Of a stretch of DNA of 64,000 nt, positions 34,187-44,527 are shown piece by piece. Each line of letters starts with the position of its first letter. The stretch's first letter is position 1. The notes under the pieces were generated by a model. That model was not told the origin of the DNA. It ran no database searches and worked only from the letters and a program-made list of their open reading frames with translations. Source of the DNA: Deroplatys truncata (taxonomy: Eukaryota; Arthropoda; Insecta; Mantodea; Mantidae); the NCBI GenBank assembly GCA_030765065.1, contig CM060980.1, forward strand, positions 64,402,364 through 64,466,363, written 5' to 3'. The translations under genes were made by a program, and so were the position numbers.

Positions 34187-34530
34187 CCGAGAGGTGACGC
34201 TGCAGTAACGTCTGCAACTCGCATTCGGGAGGTTCCGGGTTCAAACTCCCGGGCCGACCAACCTGACCGAAGGTTTTTTCGCTGTTTTCCTCGGCTGCTA
34301 GGCAAATGAAGGGCTAGATAACTCAATCCGCGAATTTTCATACCATCCCTTTCATCACTACATTTCATTTCATTCTTCTTCACCAGACACTGAGCTGATC
34401 ACCCATCCTGTAAGTTACGATCTAGAGTTTGCTTGCTCCTCGACAGGCTACTGACCCAAGGCTCTGATTTGCAAGTTTTTGAGGGTGTAAGTCCTATAGG
34501 AGTGTCAGTCCTAGAGGAGGGATATCCGGT
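34187..34530 (+). mobile_element. SINE with D-type head and H-type tail
   Basis: The head, 'accgagaggtgacgctgcag' then B-box 'ccgggttcaaactcccgg', resembles family D heads (22083, 55858). The 3' half ('gctgatcacccatcctg', 'tgctcctcgacaggct', 'gtaagtccta', 'gaggaggg') matches the SINE at 58422-58778, whose head is different. The copy is therefore a mosaic of modules. No clear target duplication. Confidence 0.7.
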
Positions 34531-36767
34531 GAAGAAGAATACACTTTCTTTCTTTTGTGCGTATTGGAAATCTATAGTCACTAAAAGGAATTCTACTCGT
34601 TATAAGAGTTTGATAAAATACCTACTGCTATAAGAAATACAGCTCATTTCCTGTTTTAGTTTTCACTAATATTTATAAAAATCAAGCAGTTCAGTTTTTT
34701 ATCTTTGTACTAAAGAATACTGAAAAGCTTGAAATTAAACAAAGTATTTCAATACATGAGCTTGATCTATTTTTAATTATAGTTGGCCACACTTTAAGGC
34801 AACATTTTTGGAACGGCTTTCACCTCTTCCTTGACCCACCATTCATGTAATCATTAAGCAAGTGCTCATGTAACCGCCGGAGGGAAGGTCTTCAATGTAT
34901 TTATATATTCAAATTAGCCGTTGTAAAAAACCGAGGACTGTCTACAGTTCACGCTACAAACATCTGCCCCTAGCATGTTGACGCTAGTAGCCTAAAATGG
35001 CAGTCAAAATGAATTTTGTTTGTATAGGGAACAGTTTTTCTCCTTCACTTTGCTAAGGGGGCGTTTTATTTTTTTAGATTTCATTTAAAGATGCAGGAAG
35101 TAGATATTTTTCTTTTGGGACTTACAAATGGACAAACAAAATGCATTTTCATGTATATTTATCATCGGAAAGCGCCCGATGACAAATAACCAAGAAATAT
35201 TACTTTTAATAGTTTATCACACAAATCTAAGTATCAATCATAAAACACCAAATCAACAGAAAAATGATTTATAGCTTTATGCAGTTTACGAAATATTTGC
35301 TACAAAGTTAATAAAATAATACTTAATACAAATAAGATTTTCAAATGGCAGTATATAGTATTGTGGTTTACTTTTTTCTTTTCTAATCTCTCTCTCTACC
35401 CTTTAAGAATAGCCAATTACTGCAAATAACATTAAACCTAATATTCCATAACTACTATTGAATTTTCTTCACTTAATTTAAATATAGACATTAAATATAG
35501 ACATTAAATTAAAAATATTGCCGCAGCAGATTTCGGACAGAATTATGATTTAAACAACTATTGACTTAACATTGGGCACCGTAGTTCCTTTTCTTTCTTT
35601 TTTTGTGGGGGGGGCCTTACCCTAGAAGCCATGAAACAGAAATTTTGCAATACACAGAATCTGGGTGTGTTTTGAAGCTGTAGTAGTTTTGGTATCCGAA
35701 AAATCTTCCTCCAGAGAGAAAAAGATATCCCGTTGAGTACATGATCACAAGCAGAAAGACAGGCCATTACCTAAATTGTCCCTTCTTTCTCTCCTCCCCT
35801 CATATTTATTTTTATTTCATTCTTTTTACAGAAGAGTTCCGAGAATTACGGGCAAGTTTTACAGCATTAAAGAAACACGTCCTACCATTAGAAATTGGTA
35901 TGGAATGATAATCTGGGAAATAAAAGTGCTGAGGGGATATTTGTAAGCGGACAAGAATGAGGATTGAGATAAATTGTCCTGACTCGCACAATAGCTTCAA
36001 GACAGGGGAGTGTCTTTTCTTTTCCTTTTTACAACCGTGAGTGGCACGCAAGTTTTCAGAATGACCTCTCGAAAGAGATTACGATTCCCTGGAAGTGATG
36101 AAGATATAACATGTATGTCATAATCAGCGTTATGTTAGCCTCTCAGGTCTACATGACCAGATGTCATGCATAAGTGATTTTCTTTGTTATTTTACGACAT
36201 TTAACGAACAAAAGCATTGTGTTCTGTGAAATTAATTTAACAAATGTACAAATGCTAAAACCCAGCGTGATATACTCGACACTCTATGACTTCCATCACA
36301 TTTTATAATATATCTATAGAAGCAAAGCAAATTTACACAAGAAATGAAACTGCTGCAATGGAAACTTTATTTGTTCCTGTTGCTACAAATAAACAAATAT
36401 TTAAGACAATGCATTATTGGTAAATGTTGGTGAAATTTGTTAAAAGGTTTGAAAAATATCGATTTTTTATTACATCTTTATTATACTTTACGGATTAAAA
36501 CAGTAGAGTTAAATATTTTTTGATTAATGGACAAAGTTGTAGAAAATAGAAACAATTTAAAGAACTTTTACAACGGTGGAACATTCAAGCGTATCATGAA
36601 AGCTTTTAGCATACAATCTAAAACAGAAAAGAAGAGAAGGACGCCATAACTGCCAGATAGTGAGACCATGATTTTCTTCATTTGCAGTGAGGACTGAAGA
36701 GTTGATTTGTATTCCATAAATCACATCGAAAAAGTTGAAAAATTCAATAACATGTATACAGTTTTTA
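34531..36767. other. Unassigned AT-rich stretch
   Basis: A G-run at 35604-35612 and a short direct repeat of 'taaatatagacat' at about 35484-35512. Frames up to 79 codons without a domain. Confidence 0.4.
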
Positions 36768-37570
36768 TTTTCTCTACCACGTACATAGCAGGTAGAGAAG
36801 ACATTGCATTCCACCCAAAAATTCGATACACAAATTCCACCGGAAATACATGTTTTGAGGTCCCCTGAAATCAAAAGAGGCATTTTCAGAAATAGTTTCC
36901 GTCTGTGTGCATCTGTGAACAGCATAACTAAAATACGAGGTGTCGGATGAACACCAAACTTGATATTTAGGTCCAATACCTTTCAAAAATACGACACAAA
37001 AATTTTCAAGAAAATCCTCCCACCCCAAACTACCCTTTACATGGGAGATTTTCGAAATGCTTTATTTTCTAAAAAATGGCTTTACCATTTTTGATTAAAA
37101 TACCGTATATTACTAATATTTACATGACAAATAAAATGTATATCCTGAATTTTCTGGAAAAAGCCTTAGAAGTCCCCTTCATTCGGAAGGAATTTTGAAT
37201 AATCTTGTATAACTAGTAAACGTTAAGATAGGCGAAAGCGTACTACACAAAAAATGCAGATCTCTGTAAAACACACAGTTCGCTTCAAATAACTGTTTTG
37301 TGGCATCAGAGATATCCGTTATTAATGGTTCAAATTGTTCAATACTTGGTCATTCTTTGAAGTCCTTCCAACATTCAGTTGTTTCTCGCGACTGCATGGA
37401 AGCAGTATGGAATTCTAAGGCACCGTATAGCATCCGGTTCTTAAACAATCGGCCATCGCTGTTCCCTTTGTATTTATAACGAGATATGTAATGCAGCTAT
37501 TTGTGCAAAGGTTTATTTGGATTAAAATGAAGTAGATAAAAATAAGCTTTAGTAAGAATAATTTGTACAC
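36768..37570 (+). mobile_element. Family A, divergent subfamily copy (left arm of inverted pair)
   Basis: Aligns to family A across its length ('tgcattccacccaaaaattc', 'aacagcataact', 'cttgatatttaggtcc') but is clearly older. The start reads 'ctctaccacgtacatagcag'. It shares this variant start with the reversed copy at 37562-38075. Confidence 0.78.
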
Positions 37571-38075
37571 TATGTTTTGTGTAGTACATTTTTGTCTATC
37601 GTTTAACGTTTACCAATTATACAAGATTATACAAAACTTCTTCCGAATGAAGAGGACTTCATAGCCTATTCCCAGAAAATTCAAGATAAACATTTTATTT
37701 GTAATGTAAATATCTTTAATATGTGGTATTTTAATCAAAATCTTTATAGCCATTTCTTAGAAAATCAAAAACTTCGAAAAATCTTCCATTAAAGGGTAGT
37801 TCGGGGTCTAGGGATTTTCTTGAAAATCTTCGTATCGTATCTTTGGAAGGTAGTGAACTTAAATACCAAGTTTGGTATTTATCGGAATTTTCGTTTTTGA
37901 GATATGCTGTTCACACACACACACACACGCACGCACACACAAACGGACCTTTTCCTAAATATGCTTCTTTTTTTGATTCCGGTGGCCTCAAAACATGTAT
38001 TTCCTGAAATTACGGAATCGAACTTTTGGGTGGAATGCAATACCTACCTTCTCTACCTACTATGTACTACAATTT
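37562..38075 (-). mobile_element. Family A, divergent subfamily copy (right arm of inverted pair)
   Basis: The reverse complement runs from 'gtacatagtaggtagagaag' (38075 side) to 'acaaaaatgtactacacaaa' near 37575 and matches the first 500 bp of the 36768 copy. The 3' part of the element is absent. An (AC)n tract at 37913-37940 matches the family's internal GT tract. Confidence 0.78.
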
Positions 38076-38339
38076 ATTTTTCTACGACTAATATAAGTTT
38101 CAATCAAATCCTTTAATTAATTTTCACTGTGCTAAAGTATTAGAAAATTTCATTATCATACTTCTCTGAAAAATGTGAATAAACTGGGCAATTTTAGGAA
38201 ATGTACATTTCTTCGTTAATTAAAAATACGTAACTGCATTATATGAGAAGTATTTGAGCAGAATTTTGAACTCTTGCACCGTAATCTTTTTACGGTGTCG
38301 GTTTTAAAGTGAATAGCTTTAAAATTAAAAAAAAGTTAT
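38076..38339. other. Unassigned AT-rich spacer
   Basis: Nothing recognised between family A and the SINE. Confidence 0.35.
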
Positions 38340-38620
38340 AAATTTCAGTCCCAGTGTCCCTTGAGGGAAGTCGCTCACAGAGGTTGGGTCTGTCAGCAGT
38401 CCGATCGACGCCAGGGAGAAATCTTCACAAAGCGCACCACCACCGCCTAGCCGTAACATCCGAACACCTTGCCTGGTCCTATAACATTGAAACAGATGAT
38501 GATGAAGGAAATGTGGGTACAGGAAATCGCCGGGAATCAAACCCGGGACCTCTCGAATGCGAGCTTCACACGTTACCGTGCAGCTATCTCGTTCGGTGTC
38601 ACCTTCCTCAACTAATGGCC
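38340..38620 (-). mobile_element. SINE family D, short form
   Basis: The minus strand has a tRNA-like head (about 38610-38530: 'cggtaacgtgtgaagctcgc', B-box 'cccgggtttgattcccgg'). The body contains 'gctttgtgaagatttctccc' and ends 'gggacactgggact' near 38347. It matches 22083-22400 and lacks the extra 250 bp of the long form. Confidence 0.75.
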
Positions 38621-38624
38621 CCAA

Positions 38625-39065
38625 TGACTCAGAATAGGCAGAAAGTTTTGGTATAACGTTTAGGAAATAGCATCAGCGTCCCATGCAAAACAGGTAGCAG
38701 TAACGTTCTCATGTAACAGCTGCATTAGTGGTACGAGGCCGCGTGGCATGAAATTAATAACTAACATACTTTGGACACATACGTGGCCATTTGTTCAAAC
38801 GTAACGAATGTGATAATGTTGCTGTTTGCCCCACTGCTGGAGTTGAGTGATCACTGGCAACACGTTTACTTCACTCTGGCACGCACATTCAGTATATTAT
38901 GGAATTAATCTAGCTAAGATACGCTAACATTTGCTGTGGCGGGTTACTGAGGCTTGCAAAATGGGGGGGGGCAGTTTAAAAAACACGTACAAAATATATT
39001 CATTACTATCATTTAGCTAGGCTTGGCGTTTAAATATTATACCTGCAATGTCTATAATGATGGCC
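38625..39065. other. Unassigned stretch
   Basis: No feature recognised. A G-run lies at 38964-38972. Confidence 0.35.
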
Positions 39066-39838
39066 AATTTTTTACCTTTACACTCTTATACTTCAATACT
39101 TCTCACTCAATACTTCATTGCATCCCATCCAAAAAATTCTATACCAATTCTGTTTGTCAACAGCATAACTCAAAAACGAAAAGTCGGATAAATATCAAAC
39201 TTGGTATTTAGGTTCAATATCTTCCAAAGACACGACACGAAGATTTTCAAGAAAATCTCTCACCACAAAATAAACTTTACATGGAACATTCTTCGAAATT
39301 TTTTTATTTTCTAAAACATGGCTCTAACAACTCTGATTCAAGCGCTATATATTAAAGATATTTACATGACAAATAACATGTGTATCTTCAGTTTTCTGTA
39401 ATAGCCTGTGAAATTTTCTTCATTTGGAATTACTTTTTTAATCTTGTATAACTGGTAAATATTGAGGGATACACAAAAAAACAGTAAAGCTCCTTAAAAT
39501 ACAAAATTTATTTCAAATAAATTTTTTGTTGTGTCAGCCATTTCCGAGATACCCGTTATTAATGGTTAATTAATGTTATTGATTGTTTCAAAAGTAACAA
39601 AACATTAACTCATAGTAGGTACAAGTTTACCCGCAATATATTTTAATTCGTTTTAAGTGTCCCACAACAGGTTTGAAAAACCGTCATATCCCACTGGCGC
39701 ACCCTGTAGAAACGAAAATAAGCTTTGGTAAGAATAATTTGTATGTAAATTATTGTATAGAATAATTTTTATATTATTAGTGTACACTAACAAACAATAG
39801 AGGGTAGAAAAGTCATGTGAATGTAACACATCAGATTT
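39066..39838 (+). mobile_element. Family A, divergent copy
   Basis: Recognised by 'acagcataactcaaaaacga', 'cttggtatttaggttcaata', 'gattttcaagaaaatc' and the standard end 'agtcatgtgaatgtaacaca'. It has lost the internal GT tract and parts of the first 60 bp. Confidence 0.78.
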
Positions 39839-39839
39839 T

Positions 39840-40360
39840 TATTCATCACTTATTGGGATCATTTAGGGAGTTTTACAGAAGCGCTTCGCTCAAATGCTAT
39901 ACTAGCTGTTGTGCACTTCAGCGCTGCGGTAGCACATTTCTTACTCGCTCCTCCCTCTACGAGATCAAGACGCTAATCATGTTACACTGGGCTAGCATTA
40001 TATATTTATATGAAGTTGAGCAACATTCATTCAGAGAAGTTATTTCTGACCCCTCATTCGTTTCACATCGAATATAACAACGTTCATTGTTTGGTCTCTT
40101 GGCATTTGTTTCAAGCCAGTCACAGAAAAAGAGTGATAAGGAAACTAGTGTTGCTTAGATAAATGTAGAAACCTTACGGAACAAGAAATATTATTGCGAT
40201 CTAGAGGAACGGGCCAACTTTTCTGCTCCCAAGTATACTTGCTCCGAAAAACCACACAAAATTTCAGTTTCTTAGAATCCTTTTTGAATAAGAAAAATGT
40301 TCAATTTCGAATATTCAAGTTAAAGTGTCTTACCTATTCCGTATATTAATAACGAAGAGA
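39840..40360. other. Unassigned stretch
   Basis: An 86-codon frame at 39817-40077 begins inside the family A end and has no known domain. Confidence 0.35.
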
Positions 40361-41065
40361 GTAAATTTGTATGTATGGATGTATGTGTATGGTATGTGTA
40401 TGTATGTAGCGTAATCTCAAAAACCACTCAGCCGATTTTAATGACTTTCATCATTGAAAAGCCCAGTTCTTTCTGAGGACATGGACTATAAAACACCTAA
40501 TTTTTATTCATAAATTACAAAAAGACTAAAAGGGATTTACAAACCCTATGTGCTAGAATGCGTCCTCGCCGCGGCGCAGTGGGCTAGGTTGTGGTAATCT
40601 GGTTCTCGACTACGGAATGCGCCAGGGTTCGATCCCACCCATGTAGGTGCGGATTTTAAGTCCCGGGTATAGGACCGATGCCCACTTCTCATCGCGAGGA
40701 AAGTGAGGAACTGCGATAGGCAGCGATCCTGATGCTGGGGGATGCGTGATGCTGGCCACATTACCTCCCGTATCGGTTGGATGATCACTCACCTCTCCCG
40801 TGCGTAGTGGGCTGAGACCGGCAGCGAGGTTGTTAGGCCTAGACCCTTCATAGGATGTAGCACCACGGGATGATGATGATTATTATTATTATTATGTATT
40901 AGAATGCGAACATATTAAAATTCTAAAAGAGCATGGTAACGAAGAAAGATTTGACTTTTCGTTGAGAATGCCATGGAGTAGGAAATAGTAGTTGTGACTC
41001 CATAGAAAATGCATGTAAATTAAGACCAATGCTGCGGATATTTCATTCCAAGCAATATAAATGGT
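40361..41065 (+). repeat. Family C repeat, split by a SINE
   Basis: 'atctcaaaaaccactcagcc', 'gaggacatggactataaaac' and, after the SINE, 'tgactccatagaaaatgcat' and 'ccaagcaatataaatgg' match the copy at 1741-2012 in the same order. The SINE at 40562-40899 divides it. A short '(tatg)n' tract lies near 40369-40407. Confidence 0.6.
40562..40899 (+). mobile_element. tRNA-derived SINE with (ATT)n tail
   Basis: A-box 'gcgcagtgggctaggttgtg' and B-box 'agggttcgatccc' form the head, and the body ends in (GAT)n(ATT)n. Direct repeats 'tagaatgc' at 40554-40561 and 40900-40907 (longer, imperfect 'atgt..tagaatgc') flank it, so both ends are original. Confidence 0.85.
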
Positions 41066-41527
41066 CATGATTTATCAACGTTTGTGCTTTTGTTGTGCCT
41101 CTTGTGCCTTCAGGCATCTGTGAAGCTAGAGTATCTTTTTATTCCAATTAAGAAAACAACTGGGATACGCCACTGTAGATTCCTGCGTACGTTGGTGTGC
41201 GTATGGGTGAAATGGAGAGAAGAGAGAGCGGGATGTAGGAGGGGGAACAAAGGAGATGAGGAGAGCGATTTGCATAATATTTACAGTGTAATTGGGGAGC
41301 GGGTGAGTATGTGGGAGAAGTTGTCCCAAATTGCTTCCCACTCCAGGAGCTGCAACGTAAAGCCTGCTGAGCGAGCTTGTTCAATAGCAAGCGCGTGTAA
41401 AGCAGCCTTTATACTCAAATACGCACATTTTTTAAACGCAATATGTTTTCGCTGACGTTGCGAGCAGCAATAATCTGCGAGCTACGTTGCAGTGCGGTAC
41501 AAGACGAAGCAAACACGCCCGATAAAA
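41066..41527. other. Unassigned stretch holding a 123-codon open frame
   Basis: A plus-strand frame runs from 41084 (GTG-type start) to 41455 without a domain I recognise. The stretch is purine-rich around 41210-41260. It may be chance. Confidence 0.3.
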
Positions 41528-41605
41528 AATGGGGCTTGGCGTTTAAGTTCAGCATCTTCCGAAAAGGCGACACGAAGATATGCAAGACAATCCCACCGTG
41601 AGCAG
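41528..41605 (+). repeat. Family A internal fragment
   Basis: 'ttggcgtttaagttcagcat' then 'cgacacgaagatatgcaaga' and 'atcccaccgtgagcag' align to the 'tatttaggttcagtatcttc...' segment of family A. Confidence 0.55.
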
Positions 41606-41712
41606 AAAGGAGAAGAATTATACCTGCTGAAATAAGACTTTTTAGACCGCTGGTTAGCTTGAATAAGTAAAGGGACATAGAAAATAGAGGGGAATTACAG
41701 ATATTTTATCTA

Positions 41713-41735
41713 AGAGAGAGAGAGAGAGAGAGAGA
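41713..41735. repeat. (AG)n microsatellite
   Basis: About 11 perfect AG units. Confidence 0.93.
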
Positions 41736-41739
41736 AAGA

Positions 41740-44520
41740 AATGAAATTAAGGAAAACTAGCAAGAATATTTAATGATAATGCCACCTTTAGGATTTCCAA
41801 GTAGAGGTAGATCCTGCACTATTTGGAAACCTCGTGCTCTTGATGACGGAACAACTGGTATGCTCAATCCTTGAAGTGAAAGATGAACTATCTACATAGC
41901 CATAAGCTAAGTACCGTACAGATATATTCCATTACGCTCAACTATAGGTTATCTATTTGTTTATTTATTTATTTACTGTTGCAGAACTATTGCCCTTCTC
42001 TTTCGCTGCTCCACACACAAAATTTCTCAATACAATAAGAGTGATAACACACAAACATATGCATACTAAGCTGAAATTCTTGCATATATAGACACATCCT
42101 GTACATCAAGCGCCAAATAGGATTAATTACTACAGTCTTAGGATGAAATACACAGAGAAAACTGAAAATAGTTCTTTAAAAACGTAATTTATTGTAATAG
42201 AAAATAGTAGACAGCTGTATTAATAGGTATGATACCGAATATCAACCTCAGGCTTATAAATGCCCCCCCCCCCAAAAGATAGGAGTTTACAAGACAGATC
42301 GCAATTTTGACAAAACGACAGAAGCTGGCACAAAGCACAATGAGGTGTTTGACTTAGTAAGAATCATAACATTTCATCCACATTATTCGATATAACCGCA
42401 AACACTGCAATGTTACATTAAACATTTAGGTATAGTTTGAAGGCAGAATTACATCAACAATACTTAAAAACTGTAGTTTTGTTTCTCAATTCGGAAACAT
42501 TTCATGAACATGCATAATAGAGAGACAAAAACTTTAAAAAGCCAGAATTTATATACAAAGAAAATGGAAATCTATTCTTTGATAACTAGTGGAATATAAA
42601 TAGTAACAAAAAGCCAAACTATTTAAAACTCTCGTTATGATTTTTTTCTGTCAAAAGAAAGCAACAGCAGATTACTTTGTAGTCACAATGCTTTTGGAGT
42701 AAAACCACAAACATGGTACACATCTTGCCAGGCACTTCAAGAATGACATCTCAGTCCGTAACTTAAATCAGCACCATATTTTCTGGATGGACTATCCCAC
42801 ATATTGCCTGCACTCCCCAAACATGTAACTCTCTGTACTCCCTTTTGTCTCCTCTTCTTTGTTGTTCACTTGGGAAGCAGAAATATGTGGCAATGTATCT
42901 TTTCAGTATGAAATATCGCGGTAGTTTATAGTCTTAAGTATAGCCTTTCAGAATCTGCAATTCCAATGATTGAGCGGGACCATAAAAAGATCTGTTACAG
43001 CTGTAAAACAAATGCCGAGGCTGTTTCCTCACTTTCTCTCCTATACATCAACCCTCCCTCGAGAACGTAACTTACATTGTTGTTTCAGGAACAAATAGGG
43101 AGCAAACCTCGCAGTAGAACTTGTCTAGACTTTGGCCAATTTCCCATTTTTGCTTTCTGTTATTTGAATGTTTGTTTATTTATTTATAAACCCCGTGCCT
43201 GCATTGTGGGTGCATGAGTTACAGACGGTCATTTACCGTGTTCTAATCCTCCACAGAAAATAAACAGATTCAAGTTTTAATTGACTTCGAATAGTTTTAA
43301 CTAATACGTATATTTAGCTTCACCGCGCGTATCGATGTAATGCATCACACACGAAGCATTCTCCTTTTCCTTATAGTCGCTTACGAAATGTCGAATACAG
43401 GACTTAACTTCTCGTCCTATCACTCGCTCGCAGAATATATTGAATAACACGCACTTTACATCGTCACAACAGTAACTACAATAACAACTCATTAAGTAAT
43501 CTTGGCATACAATAACATACATAACAATATATTGTTGTCACAGGATTCTTCGAAAGAGTTTGCGGGAGGCGGGGCAAACAAACATTCAGAAATGTCTCGT
43601 CGTATCTTAATATCGCTTCTGGGATTCACGTCGGGGGAGAGCATTTCTCCCTCTCCTTATCTTTCCAAAACAGTCGGCCGGCTCTGAAGGTTATGCCGCT
43701 AGCCTGGCCAACCATAGTTCCGTTGCAATATAAAAAATAATTTCCCGTTTTTTTCATTATAGTGTTTTTTTTATTTTATAATGATGAACCCATACAAACT
43801 TTATGCAAGTACTGATGGAATTCGCATCGACGCGACATTTGTTTAGTTAGAAAGGCAATTTCAATTTTAGTGTTTAAAACTGCTAATAAAACATCAATAC
43901 GTTTACCGGACCACTTCCATGTAGACCTAGCGCGCCCGTCTCTTTAGCTGGAGGCCACAAGTTCGAATGAATGCTGGAGTAGGCTGTTGGAAAGTTTTTT
44001 TTTTCCAAAAATTTTCTCTCAGACTGCAAATGTAGGACAACCCTGTGCTGTTTGACTCTGGGTTCCTCTGATCATTCATTTGCCTTTTGGGAATCTAAAG
44101 GTAACTTAAGAGTTTATTTTGGATTTTCATATTAAAGGCTGAGTAGATTCAGTTATGTAAGAGCTTACTCATAGTTTTATCTACATTGTGAAAATTTGTG
44201 ATGATGAGTATGGGGTTGACAGCCAATCATCGTAGTGTAATGGACAGTATATCTGCCTAAAATCAGGATGGGTTAACTGAACAAATATGTTCTAGCGATT
44301 TTCTCTTGTCCTGAAACAACAAATATCATGTAACGCTCATCTCATTGTAGCGGAATTTTTTTCTCGATCGTCAATATTTTTTATATAGTAAATTTGTTAA
44401 TAATATAATAATAAAAGTGATTGATATAATAATGAAAGAAGAATTTTATTTATGAGAATATTAATACGTATTGTTTTTCTTGGTTCTAATTTGAATTCAT
44501 TTGTTTTATTTAAAAAAAAT
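41740..44520. other. Unassigned AT-rich stretch
   Basis: Contains a (TTTA)n tract near 41955-41976, a C-run at 42263-42274 and a possible SINE relic at 43915-44010. No coding region recognised. Confidence 0.4.
43915..44010 (+). repeat. Possible decayed tRNA-derived SINE head
   Basis: 'cctagcgcgcccgtctcttt' then 'ggccacaagttcgaatgaat' resembles an A box to B box arrangement (B consensus GGTTCGANNCC). It is followed by a T-run, as in SINE E. Confidence 0.35.
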
Positions 44521-44527
44521 TATTGCC

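Noticed and set aside
41084-41455. 123-codon plus frame
   Set aside because: GTG-type start, no recognisable domain, overlapping open frames on the other strand; length alone is not enough.
44225-44290. tRNA-like block ('gtagtgtaatggacagtata')
   Set aside because: No B box and no acceptor stem; too weak even for a SINE call.
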